Origin: Alkalimarinus sediminis
GTDB lineage: Bacteria; Pseudomonadota; Gammaproteobacteria; Pseudomonadales; Oleiphilaceae
Direction of reading: 5' to 3'
Assembly (NCBI RefSeq): GCF_026427595.1
Contig: NZ_CP101527.1
Location: 3,095,001-3,159,000, forward strand
DNA length: 64,000 nt
Shown here: piece after piece, positions 12,840 through 22,277 of the stretch
Layout: each line of letters begins with the position of its first letter
Position numbering within the stretch: the first letter of the stretch is position 1
The notes under the pieces: generated by a model
What the model was told of the DNA's origin: nothing
The model's database searches: none
Seen by the model: only the letters and a program-made list of their open reading frames with translations
Program-made: the position numbers and the translations under genes

Positions 12840-13955
12840 TCAACCATTTATGCGCTCAACTACGGCCTCAGCGATAGATAGGCAGGAGGTTAAACCGGGA
12901 GACTCAATACCTAAAAGATTCACTAATCCCGGCACCCCATGAATAGCGGCATCCTGTATTATAAAGTCAGATGAACCCTCACCTGGAGCGCATAATTTTG
13001 GTCTGATTCCGGCATAAGCAGGCTGTAGAGAGTCATGCGGAAGGTTCGGCCAGTAGCGCTTAATAGCCTCTTCAAAAGCATTTTTACGGGATTCGTCTAC
13101 AGGGTAATGTTTTTCAGCAACCCACTCGACATCTGGTCCAAAGCGAGCCTGTCCAGCTAAGTCGAGGGTAAGGTGAACCCCTAATCCGCCCGCCTCTGGT
13201 ACGGGGTAAACAAGGTGTTTAAAAGGGGCTCGAGTAGCAAGAGAGAAGTAGTTCCCCTTGGACATATAAAAATCTGGGATATACTCAGCAGGGAAGTACT
13301 TAATGGCAGACAACACATTCACTGCATCAAGCCCTGCACTGTTAACCACCACTTTTGCGGTGAGTCTAAAAGGCGCTTTCTGGTCCACTAGTAGTTCAAT
13401 GCCTTTATCAACTACTTCTCCAGACAAAACCGGGCTGTTTAAAACAAATTGCGCGCCCATCTGCTCGGCGTCATGTTTTAGCTGCAGCATTAACTCGTGA
13501 CTATCGATAATTCCGGTCACAGGTGAACGAATGGCGGCTAACGCATACAACTCTGGCTCTAAGTGTTTGACCGCTCTGCCATCTATGATATCTAATTCTT
13601 CGACGTCGTTAGCCCGACCTTTTAATAGTATATCCTCAAGTTGAGCAACCTGAGAGTGTGTGGTTGCAACAATTAGCTTACCGCATCGTTTATAAGGGAT
13701 TTGCTTCTGGTCACAATACTGATAGAGCTTTCGACGCCCCTGAACACAAAATCTAGCCTTTAAACTATCTTTGGGGTAGTAAATACCTGCGTGAATAACT
13801 TCACTATTACGAGAAGATGTCTCACTCCCTAGCTCGTTAGCAGCTTCCAACAGCCATACTTCACGGCCTGACTTAGCCAACTCTCGAGCAGTTGCGATAC
13901 CAACCACACCCCCGCCAATAACAACACAATCTACATGGTAGTGCTCTGACATCAA
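12840..13955 (-). CDS. FAD-dependent oxidoreductase, L-2-hydroxyglutarate oxidase-like
   Basis: This 371-residue DAO-family flavoprotein starts with an FAD-binding Rossmann motif (VVIGGGVVGIATARELAKSG, residues 11-30), followed by ETSSRNSEVIHAGIYYPKDSLKA, which is typical of L-2-hydroxyglutarate dehydrogenases/oxidases (LhgO, human L2HGDH). The C-terminus has YAGIRPKLC and LLGIESPGLTSCLSIAE. It is shorter than E. coli LhgO (about 422), so the substrate may be another 2-hydroxy acid. It begins five bases after the short-chain dehydrogenase gene and is clearly co-transcribed with it. Confidence 0.82.
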   Translation of the reverse strand: MMSEHYHVDCVVIGGGVVGIATARELAKSGREVWLLEAANELGSETSSRNSEVIHAGIYYPKDSLKARFCVQGRRKLYQYCDQKQIPYKRCGKLIVATTHSQVAQLEDILLKGRANDVEELDIIDGRAVKHLEPELYALAAIRSPVTGIIDSHELMLQLKHDAEQMGAQFVLNSPVLSGEVVDKGIELLVDQKAPFRLTAKVVVNSAGLDAVNVLSAIKYFPAEYIPDFYMSKGNYFSLATRAPFKHLVYPVPEAGGLGVHLTLDLAGQARFGPDVEWVAEKHYPVDESRKNAFEEAIKRYWPNLPHDSLQPAYAGIRPKLCAPGEGSSDFIIQDAAIHGVPGLVNLLGIESPGLTSCLSIAEAVVERING

Positions 13956-13960
13956 TAACC

Positions 13961-14782
13961 TTAGAGTGACTTATTTAAAAACACACCCAGAATACGATCG
14001 TACGCATCAGGGAGAAGCCGCTGGAACCAGTCTACGACTCGCGCATCAGGACCAATTAAGACGCGCTTATTATTCTTCACAATACCGTTAATAATGGTTT
14101 CGGCTGCTTTTTCAGGGGTTGTCCATGTGAATTTATCAAACAAATTCAACGCTTCATCACGATCGAGGGTGCCATCCATACTTTTGTAAAAACGAGCACT
14201 TTTGGCAATGTTTGTCTTTATGCCACCAGGGTGAACACAAATAGGGTTTACCGTCGTCCCTTTTAGCTCCAGTCTTAACGCTTCAGTAAACCCTTTTACA
14301 GCAAATTTACTCGCATTGTATGCAGACTGAGTAGGTAATGAAATCAAACCAAAAATACTCGAGATATTAACAATATAGGCTTCACTAGAGCGCTTTAGAT
14401 AGGGCAAAAATGCCTTAGTGCCATACACAACACCCCAGAAGTTAATATCCATAACCCACTCGAAGTCTTCATAACTCATGTCTTCAACGGTTTCGCTCAG
14501 AGCGACACCTGCGTTATTAATGACGACATCGATACGGCCAAAATCCTGATAGACTTGGTCGGCTAACCCATAAACCGCTTCTTTATTACTAACATCAAGG
14601 GGGTAGCAGCGAACGCTAAGTGCGTTATTTGAAAGCATTCCAGCGGTTACTTGAAGGTTTTCTTCACTAAGATCAACTAAGGCAAGCGCAGCCCCTTTAT
14701 CCGCCAATAATTTTGCTAAGCCCCTCCCTATACCTGATCCCGCACCGGTTATAACGACCGTTTTACCAGAAAAATTTTTCAT
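13961..14782 (-). CDS. Short-chain dehydrogenase/reductase (SDR family)
   Basis: This is a 273-residue classical SDR oxidoreductase. The NAD(P) motif TGAGSGIGRG is at residues 12-21, NNAG at 89-92, and the catalytic Ser141/142, Tyr155 and Lys159 (YNASK) are all present. Asp37 after the second strand (LALVDLS) suggests a preference for NAD(H), an inference. The last 40 residues (WFQRLLPDAYDRIL) resemble SDRs annotated as acetoin or short-chain alcohol dehydrogenases, but the substrate is unknown. It lies 10 bases after the AraC fragment and 5 before the LhgO-like gene. Confidence 0.88.
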   Translation of the reverse strand: MKNFSGKTVVITGAGSGIGRGLAKLLADKGAALALVDLSEENLQVTAGMLSNNALSVRCYPLDVSNKEAVYGLADQVYQDFGRIDVVINNAGVALSETVEDMSYEDFEWVMDINFWGVVYGTKAFLPYLKRSSEAYIVNISSIFGLISLPTQSAYNASKFAVKGFTEALRLELKGTTVNPICVHPGGIKTNIAKSARFYKSMDGTLDRDEALNLFDKFTWTTPEKAAETIINGIVKNNKRVLIGPDARVVDWFQRLLPDAYDRILGVFLNKSL

Positions 14783-14792
14783 TATTATATTC

Positions 14793-15119
14793 TCATAGTT
14801 GTTTTATATATGCTCTCGGGGAGTTACCTGTCCACCGTTTAAATGCTCGAGTAAAGCAACGCCTGTCAGCAAACCCGAGTGCATCGCTGATTTCCTCAAC
14901 ACTTTTCCCCGCTGCCAAAAAGCAAATAGTCAGATCAAGCCTAGCACTATCCTGTAAGCTTAGGTAGCAGGTATTTTCTTCTTTTAGCTTGCGTTGCAAT
15001 GTGCGACGACTCATTTTAAGCTCAGCCGCCATTTGACTCAGACTACAGCACACGGTTTCTGGCTTTTCACGCCATACGAGCTGTATTTTTGTTGCCACAA
15101 AGGTCAAATCAAGAGCCAT
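14793..15119 (-). CDS. Orphan AraC-type DNA-binding domain protein, probably truncated regulator
   Basis: The 108 residues consist almost entirely of the AraC/XylS DNA-binding domain: a first helix-turn-helix at about 27-50 (LSQMAAELKMSRRTLQRKLKEE) and a second at about 75-100 (SVEEISDALGFADRRCFTRAFKRWTGNSPRAY). The closest style is the class with an Arabinose_bd N-terminal domain of about 330 residues; that sensor part is missing. An in-frame TAA lies six codons upstream of the ATG and only about 210 bases remain before the next gene, so it cannot be hidden there. No good ribosome-binding site is visible. It may be a degraded regulator still attached to the SDR operon. Confidence 0.65.
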   Translation of the reverse strand: MALDLTFVATKIQLVWREKPETVCCSLSQMAAELKMSRRTLQRKLKEENTCYLSLQDSARLDLTICFLAAGKSVEEISDALGFADRRCFTRAFKRWTGNSPRAYIKQL

Positions 15120-15331
15120 AAGGAGGGTTCCAGGTTATAGACTTCTTAAGTAAGTTATGAGGTTAGAAGATAAATTAATCAACCCTCATCTGCTGATAAA
15201 TAAACAAGCCTCCAAATGAACAAATCACCGCTCACTACAGCTCCGCTAGATAGACAACTAAAGTTGATGAGAGATAGAATACCCGCCATACTCTACCTTC
15301 AGAATAAACTCAGACAAACAGCGGAGCGTTA

Positions 15332-15736
15332 ATGTCGGATAAAAAGCAGTTCACTATTGTGATGCTAATTGCATCGTTTTTTGTTGCATGGATTGTCTAC
15401 AGCAACATGTCGATTATTTTTGTTAATAACATAGTGCTCGAAGATAAAGAGCTTGCAGAATACCCCTATCCATTTCGCATTCTTAAAAAAGACGCCGACA
15501 CAGCAGTAATGGGTACACTTCGCTCAGCAGATATCCCTGCCTCAATAGCACTAAGGCTTCTTTTTCCTGAACTCGAAGACGAAGCAGACAACAGCAAAGA
15601 GATGCAATACGCTCAAAAAGAGATGGCAAGGCTTCAGGCTAAAGCAAAAAGTATCGTACTATCTAATTCAGAGTTCAAGCACGTTAGATGGGTCATTGAT
15701 GAGAACTGGTTTAGAGTGCAAGGGATAAAGCCCTAA
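15332..15736 (+). CDS. Small membrane-anchored protein of unknown function
   Basis: I do not recognise this 134-residue protein. It has one hydrophobic segment at about 7-29 (FTIVMLIASFFVAWIVYSNMSIIFV), then a soluble part of about 100 residues with an acidic patch (LEDEADNSKEMQY) and a helical, Lys/Ala-rich stretch. GGAG before the ATG supports the start. The single membrane segment suggests an inner-membrane anchor with a periplasmic domain. It is a single gene between the AraC-SDR operon (divergent) and the DUF4136 lipoprotein gene (convergent). Confidence 0.6.
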   Translation: MSDKKQFTIVMLIASFFVAWIVYSNMSIIFVNNIVLEDKELAEYPYPFRILKKDADTAVMGTLRSADIPASIALRLLFPELEDEADNSKEMQYAQKEMARLQAKAKSIVLSNSEFKHVRWVIDENWFRVQGIKP

Positions 15737-15783
15737 TCATCTCATTCAGTCAGATTACCTGACATAGCAATCATGTTAACTGG

Positions 15784-15859
15784 TGTAGCGATCGCTACAG
15801 ATGACATGCCTAGCGCTGCTAGGTATCAGCTATAACATTTGTAGTTACCGCCGATACCT
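15784..15859. repeat. Cluster of nested inverted repeats between convergent genes
   Basis: Three inverted repeats lie within 76 bases: a perfect 16-bp palindrome TGTAGCGATCGCTACA at 15784-15799, a hairpin CCTAGC-GCT-GCTAGG at 15809-15823, and a wider pair AGGTATC/GATACCT at 15821-15827 and 15853-15859. No T-run follows. The position between two 3' ends suggests transcript termination or mRNA 3' protection; the first palindrome could also be a protein site. Confidence 0.5.
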
Positions 15860-15882
15860 AAAGGTCGTTAAATCGGCCTAAA

Positions 15883-16398
15883 CTAGAATAGAGAAGATGG
15901 GTAACCTTCAAAGACCTCGTCTACAGCCTCATCAACAGCTATTTGAGTGAGGTTTTCAATCGTAACTCCGGTAATGTCACTAATAGACGATGCTTTCCAG
16001 ATTATTTTGTCAGATTTAGTATCAATAATATTAATCAATAACGAACCTTCGTTTACAGGCTCCATCTGACTACGAGTATAGACACCTTTACCCGTGCTAA
16101 TTTGCTCTAGCTTCATCTCTTGGCCACGCTCAATTCGGGTTGCATAACGAATCAATAAGTCACCTTTACCACTCTTCGCCTGACTAAGCCCTTTATCTGC
16201 CATCGCACCAACGATGCTATTTTCAATTAGACTGTTTAAGCCCGCAGCTTGTTTACCCTCTTGAATCGCTTGAATGGTATACGTCTTGTAACTATCGAAC
16301 GGTGCACTTTCATCATAATTCATCTGTACATTGCGGCGTGACGATGATGCGCATGCAGTTAGAACAATGCATAAGAATACACAAACTAGTTGCTTCAT
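15883..16398 (-). CDS. DUF4136-type lipoprotein
   Basis: This is a 171-residue predicted lipoprotein. The signal peptide MKQLVCVFLCIVLTAC ends in a lipobox (LTAC, lipidated Cys16) followed by ASSSRR. The remainder matches the DUF4136 pattern: an early SYKTYTI strand, a middle IENSIVGAMADKGL helix, LLIRYATR, and a late SLLINIIDTKSDKIIWKAS strand. Ser at position +2 favours the outer membrane over inner-membrane retention. Function is unknown; members are common and often encoded alone. The start is supported by AGGGAG upstream on the - strand. Confidence 0.8.
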   Translation of the reverse strand: MKQLVCVFLCIVLTACASSSRRNVQMNYDESAPFDSYKTYTIQAIQEGKQAAGLNSLIENSIVGAMADKGLSQAKSGKGDLLIRYATRIERGQEMKLEQISTGKGVYTRSQMEPVNEGSLLINIIDTKSDKIIWKASSISDITGVTIENLTQIAVDEAVDEVFEGYPSSLF

Positions 16399-16642
16399 TT
16401 TTAACTCCCTGTGGATTTATTAAACTGTTATTATTTCACTAACCAATAGACTACTCCGAGCAGACTATACTACAAACGTTATTCATTGAAAGTGCTAGAT
16501 ATGGAAACAACTCTCAATACGTAAAATTTCTAATAGCTGCAACACATTCAGCTTCGATCGATTAACAAAAATATCACGCAGCAAACCGAAACCAGTGTGG
16601 TACTATTCGCCTCTCAGTTTAGACAATCGTTAGAGACTATCA

Positions 16643-17641
16643 ATGGCAAATACTTTAGATCAATCACACCCATATAACGATCTAAAACCAGAAACCGTAA
16701 TTGATGCCGTCGAAAGCCTTGGTATTTTAAGTGACGCTCGAATATTTCCTCTTAATAGCTACGAAAATAGAGTTTATCAGGTCGGTGTTGAAGACGGCTC
16801 GCCGATCATTGCTAAATTTTACCGCCCGTATCGGTGGAGTGAATCATCTATTTTAGAGGAGCATCAGTTCTCATGGGAGCTTTTTGATCATGAGCTTCCT
16901 GTCGTACCGCCTATAAAAAACGAACAAAATCAAACACTGCATCAATATAACGGATTTCAGTTTTCGATTTTTAAACGTCAAGGTGGTCATGCTCCGGAAC
17001 TTGATAACTTAGACAATCTATTTCTAATTGGTCGCCACCTTGGCAGAATGCATGCGATTGGAGCACAAACCTCTTTCAAATACCGACCGACTATTACAGT
17101 AGATGAATGGGCCGTTTCTAGCAGAGAGTTTCTGCTAACAAATGACTTTATTCCTGATGAATTAACACTGGCTTATGAGACATTAACCCAAGACCTGATC
17201 TCAAAAGTAAGCGCTATCTGGAATCGCCTGCCAGACTTAAAGACATTACGGATACATGGTGACTGCCACGGCGGTAATATGCTTTGGCGAAACGACTTAC
17301 CTCACTTTGTCGATTTTGATGACTGCCGTAACGGCCCAGCCATACAGGATATTTGGCTGCTACTATCTGGAGACCGTCAACAAAAGACAGCACAACTCTC
17401 GGAGATAGTGGAAGGCTACAATGAGTTCTATGACTTTGAACCATCCCAATTAGTATTGGTAGAAGCCCTAAGAACACTCAGAATAATGAACTACAGCGCT
17501 TGGCTTGCTAAACGCTGGAGTGACCCAGCCTTCCCTCATCATTTTCCCTGGTTTAATACCGAACGCTATTGGGCTGAGCATGCATTAGAACTTAGAGAGC
17601 AGCTCGCAGCATTAGATGAAGACCCCTTAAAACTATTTTAA
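16643..17641 (+). CDS. srkA: Stress response serine/threonine protein kinase
   Basis: SrkA (YihE/RdoA) is a cytoplasmic aminoglycoside-phosphotransferase-fold protein kinase that counteracts the MazEF programmed death pathway and helps the cell withstand oxidative and envelope stress in E. coli. The 332 residues match the family length. The catalytic HGDCHGGNMLW is at 205-215 and the metal-binding DFDD at 224-227; N-terminal NSYENRVYQVGVEDG binds ATP. In E. coli it precedes dsbA; here it is followed by a small unknown gene and an EamA transporter. Confidence 0.88.
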   Translation: MANTLDQSHPYNDLKPETVIDAVESLGILSDARIFPLNSYENRVYQVGVEDGSPIIAKFYRPYRWSESSILEEHQFSWELFDHELPVVPPIKNEQNQTLHQYNGFQFSIFKRQGGHAPELDNLDNLFLIGRHLGRMHAIGAQTSFKYRPTITVDEWAVSSREFLLTNDFIPDELTLAYETLTQDLISKVSAIWNRLPDLKTLRIHGDCHGGNMLWRNDLPHFVDFDDCRNGPAIQDIWLLLSGDRQQKTAQLSEIVEGYNEFYDFEPSQLVLVEALRTLRIMNYSAWLAKRWSDPAFPHHFPWFNTERYWAEHALELREQLAALDEDPLKLF

Positions 17642-17682
17642 GAGCTTATCAAAATACTCTATGAACCTATTCGGAGGCTCCT

Positions 17683-18000
17683 ATGTCTGAACCAAAAACA
17701 ACAGCTAACAACGATAGCGTTAGTAAAAGTACACTCATCGCATCGGTGATCGGCGCAGTGGTTGCGACCGTTGTTGCATTGGAATTTACCGGCAAAATTA
17801 AGCATAACGAAGCAAAAGATGAGTATCCTGTTAGCAGTTATCAAGCTATTCTCATCAATAAGGGCGAGGAGCACCTGATATCACAAAAGCCCTCAAACCA
17901 AACCGCTCAATGTATAGATGGTTACCTCTTTATTCAGTCTGATGACGACTTAATGCAGGGGCTTATTGTCGACTATAAGAACCGAGGAGTACGCTGCTAG
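17683..18000 (+). CDS. Small single-span membrane protein of unknown function
   Basis: This 105-residue protein is not recognised. It has a polar start, one hydrophobic segment at about 15-37 (KSTLIASVIGAVVATVVALEFTG), and a short soluble domain with two cysteines, at about 88 and at the last residue, that could form a disulfide if periplasmic. CGGAGG before the ATG is a strong ribosome-binding site. Its TAG stop is directly followed by the ATG of the EamA transporter, so the two are probably co-translated. Confidence 0.65.
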   Translation: MSEPKTTANNDSVSKSTLIASVIGAVVATVVALEFTGKIKHNEAKDEYPVSSYQAILINKGEEHLISQKPSNQTAQCIDGYLFIQSDDDLMQGLIVDYKNRGVRC

Positions 18001-18918
18001 ATGGCAACTCCCAGTTTGAAGAAGTCCAACCTGCATTCAAATATACTACTTCTCATCACCGCAGCCATCTGGGGCTTTGCTTTTGTCTTTCAACGTACGG
18101 GAATGGAGCATGTAGGCCCATTTACATTCAATGCCGCACGTTTCGCTCTAGGTACACTTTCGCTTATTCCGGTCTGGTGGTGGCTCTCATCTAGATCGGC
18201 CCAAGCGTCATCCTCAAAGGTGTTTTACTATGGCGCGATAGCAGGCACCTTTTTATTTGCCGGTTCAACCTTACAGCAGGTCGGCATTCAATATACAACA
18301 GCCGGTAAAGCAGGGTTTATCACCGGCCTCTATATCGTGATTGTACCCATTATTGCACTACTCTTTGGTCAATACACACGAAAAGAAACTTGGGTCGGCT
18401 GCGCCTTTGCCCTCGTTGGTCTCTATTTATTGAGTGTAACTGATGACCTAACCATAGAGTATGGTGATACGTTAGTTTTAATCGGTGCTATCTTCTGGGC
18501 TGGTCATGTGCTGATAATCGCAAAGTACTCGCCGAAGGTATCTGCAATAGCCTTGTCGGTCGTACAATTTGCCGTTTGTGCCGCACTAAGCCTTGTTGTC
18601 GCACTTTTCACAGAAGAGATAAAAACCGACAATATCTTACTGGCCGGCGAATCTATTTTATTTACTGGACTAATATCTGTAGGTGTAGCCTACACACTTC
18701 AGGTGATTGCACAGCAAAACGCCCACCCAGCTCACGCCGCGATTATTCTTAGTCTTGAGGCACTATTCGCAGCAGTAGGTGGCTGGATGTTGCTCAATGA
18801 AGTGTTGACGACCAAGGCGATCATTGGTTGTACTCTAATGTTACTCGGTATGGTTATTTCTCAGATAAAGCTTTTCAAAATCCCATCCAAGATTGGGGAA
18901 AAGCCAACAATAAGCTAA
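18001..18918 (+). CDS. EamA/DMT-family transporter
   Basis: This is a 305-residue inner-membrane protein of the drug/metabolite transporter superfamily, with about ten hydrophobic helices in two EamA repeats of about 140 residues. The first begins with LLLITAAIWGFAFVFQRTGMEHVGPFTFNAARF, and the second ends with the typical HAAIILSLEALFAAVGGWMLLNE. Such transporters often export amino acids or other metabolites; the substrate is not readable here. The ATG follows the previous stop codon directly, with GAGGAG about 12 bases upstream inside the previous gene. Confidence 0.9.
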   Translation: MATPSLKKSNLHSNILLLITAAIWGFAFVFQRTGMEHVGPFTFNAARFALGTLSLIPVWWWLSSRSAQASSSKVFYYGAIAGTFLFAGSTLQQVGIQYTTAGKAGFITGLYIVIVPIIALLFGQYTRKETWVGCAFALVGLYLLSVTDDLTIEYGDTLVLIGAIFWAGHVLIIAKYSPKVSAIALSVVQFAVCAALSLVVALFTEEIKTDNILLAGESILFTGLISVGVAYTLQVIAQQNAHPAHAAIILSLEALFAAVGGWMLLNEVLTTKAIIGCTLMLLGMVISQIKLFKIPSKIGEKPTIS

Positions 18919-18979
18919 AATATATACGCTGAATTTTGAGAAATAACCCCTCTATTCATTCAACATATCTGGTAAAAAC

Positions 18980-19714
18980 ATGGTAGATCAAAAGCCCGAT
19001 AATATTTACGCCTCACCACTAGACCGGGTCACAGACTTTGCATTCGATGACGCCGTTGCCAGAGTGTTTCCAGATATGATCCAACGTTCGGTGCCGGGGT
19101 ATACCACTATTATTCCAATGATTGGCCTTATAACTGAACGATACGCCAAATCTGGCACTAACTGTTATGATCTTGGCTGCTCACTCGGCGCATCAACACT
19201 CGCCATGCGGCACGGTCTCAAGAACAACCAATGCACACTCATTGCAATTGATAACTCTGAGGCGATGATAAAGCGGTGCGAACACTATATTGAGCTAGAC
19301 AATGGAGTAGCCCCCGTAGAGCTGCGTTGTGACGACATAAGAGATGTTGAGATTGAGAATGCCTCTGTTGTCACCTTGAACTTTACGCTTCAATTTATAA
19401 GGCAAGAAGACCGGCCAGAAATGTTAAAAAAAATAGCTGACGGCCTACATGATGGCGGTGCACTTATTCTTTCAGAGAAGGTTTACTTTGAACCGTCCCA
19501 AGAACAAGAAATACTAGAAACATTGCACTACGACTTTAAAAGAGCTAACGGCTATAGCGACCTCGAGATAAGCCAGAAGCGCTCAGCATTGGAGCAAGTG
19601 CTTATTCCAGAAACCATCGAGGAGCATAAACAGCGTCTGTTAGACTCTGGTTTTTCAAGCGTCGCGGTGTGGTATCAATGCTTTAACTTTGTATCATTGT
19701 TAGCAATTAAGTAA
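18980..19714 (+). CDS. cmoA: Carboxy-S-adenosyl-L-methionine synthase
   Basis: CmoA makes carboxy-S-adenosylmethionine from SAM and prephenate, the donor for tRNA wobble uridine (cmo5U34) synthesis. The 244-residue methyltransferase-fold protein shows DRVTDFAFDDAVARVFPDMIQRSVPGY near the N-terminus, the SAM motif YDLGCSLGAST at about 58-68 and LNFTLQFI, all typical of CmoA. It is followed 26 to 56 bases later, depending on the start, by cmoB, the enzyme that uses its product. Confidence 0.95.
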   Translation: MVDQKPDNIYASPLDRVTDFAFDDAVARVFPDMIQRSVPGYTTIIPMIGLITERYAKSGTNCYDLGCSLGASTLAMRHGLKNNQCTLIAIDNSEAMIKRCEHYIELDNGVAPVELRCDDIRDVEIENASVVTLNFTLQFIRQEDRPEMLKKIADGLHDGGALILSEKVYFEPSQEQEILETLHYDFKRANGYSDLEISQKRSALEQVLIPETIEEHKQRLLDSGFSSVAVWYQCFNFVSLLAIK

Positions 19715-19770
19715 CGCCGGAAATTAATTAGCGTTTAAAATTGCGTAACTTAACAACTCGGTTGGTGACT

Positions 19771-20754
19771 GTGGATTTTTTTAAAATATACCAAGATTTA
19801 TTTCAATATATGAAACAAGGGCCGCTTAACCGCTGGCTAGATAATTTAATTCCGCAACTTGAACAACGACTCTTAGAAAACCCACACGGTGATCTTGGCA
19901 GATGGCAAGCTGCATTAAATCGATTGCCAGATATTCAAGCAGACAACATAACGCTCACTACATCAGCCATTACCGCCAATAAAGCAGAGGCTCTATCCGA
20001 GGCTGAACTAGTGCAACTAACATCTGGGCTCATGGCTCTTAGCCCTTGGAGAAAGGGTCCATTCCAGTTATTTGATACATATATCAACACCGAGTGGCAC
20101 TCTGACTGGAAGTGGGATCGGGTTGTCCCTCATATATCATCACTCAAAAACAGAGTTGTACTCGATGTTGGTTGCGGTTCAGGTTATCACTGCTGGCGAA
20201 TGCTAGGCGAAGGTGCAGACCGGGTAATTGGTATAGACCCCAACTACTTATTTCTCACACAGTTCGAAGCAATTAAGAAATATTGCGGCCCAAAAAGCCC
20301 TATACACCTGCTGCCAGTCAAAATGGAGGAGGTGCCAAGTAACCTCGAAGCATTTGATACCACCTTCTCAATGGGGGTTCTATACCACCGCCGCTCTCCT
20401 ATTGATCATTTACTTGAACTCAAAAGTACACTGAGAAAAGGCGGGGAACTCGTTCTCGAGACATTAGTTATTGAGGGTGATAATGAACAATGCCTAATGC
20501 CGGAAGACCGCTACGCTATGATGCGTAATGTTTGGTTTATTCCTAGCTGCGACACCCTGGCATTGTGGCTCAAACGAGCAGGGTTTAAAGATATTAAACT
20601 AGTCGACCTGAATCGAACAACAACCGAAGAGCAGAGAGCTACTGAGTGGATGACCTATCAATCTCTTAATAGTTTTCTCGACCCGGAAGACCCAGCCAAA
20701 ACTATCGAGGGTTACCCTGCTCCTCTTAGAGCAACATTCGTTGCAACCAAATAA
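19771..20754 (+). CDS. cmoB: tRNA U34 carboxymethyltransferase
   Basis: CmoB transfers the carboxymethyl group of carboxy-SAM to 5-hydroxyuridine at tRNA position 34, widening codon reading. The SAM site VLDVGCGSGYHCWRM and the stretches MGVLYHRRSPIDHL and TTEEQRATEWM are diagnostic. I start at GTG 19771 (VDFFKIYQ, 327 residues), which aligns with the E. coli N-terminus; the frame is open to TTG at 19741 and another GTG lies at 19765. None has a strong ribosome-binding site. A strong bidirectional terminator follows. Confidence 0.93.
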   Translation: MDFFKIYQDLFQYMKQGPLNRWLDNLIPQLEQRLLENPHGDLGRWQAALNRLPDIQADNITLTTSAITANKAEALSEAELVQLTSGLMALSPWRKGPFQLFDTYINTEWHSDWKWDRVVPHISSLKNRVVLDVGCGSGYHCWRMLGEGADRVIGIDPNYLFLTQFEAIKKYCGPKSPIHLLPVKMEEVPSNLEAFDTTFSMGVLYHRRSPIDHLLELKSTLRKGGELVLETLVIEGDNEQCLMPEDRYAMMRNVWFIPSCDTLALWLKRAGFKDIKLVDLNRTTTEEQRATEWMTYQSLNSFLDPEDPAKTIEGYPAPLRATFVATK

Positions 20755-20775
20755 ACCTTGGACCAAAAACAGCTC

Positions 20776-20817
20776 GCAATAAAAAAGGCAGAGTAAATAC
20801 TCTGCCTTTTTTATTGC
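20776..20817. terminator. Bidirectional Rho-independent terminator between cmoB and purA
   Basis: A perfect 20-bp inverted repeat with a two-base centre runs from GCAATAAAAAAGGCAGAGTA to its complement TACTCTGCCTTTTTTATTGC. Its GC-rich part (GGCAGAGTA/TACTCTGCC) is flanked by A and T runs, giving a terminator in both directions for the convergent genes. Confidence 0.93.
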
Positions 20818-20826
20818 TAATAAGCC

Positions 20827-22122
<1,296 letters not shown>

Positions 22123-22277
22123 TTATATACTCTGTTAAAACAAATACAGTATTAAAGCGGAACTGCCGGTATATTAATGTCTGTTATAAGTGAAAACCAC
22201 TCAAAACATGGACTAAATACACACTCAATTCCCATTCATTTCGTTCAATATGAAAACAGCAGGTGACACACCAATCG

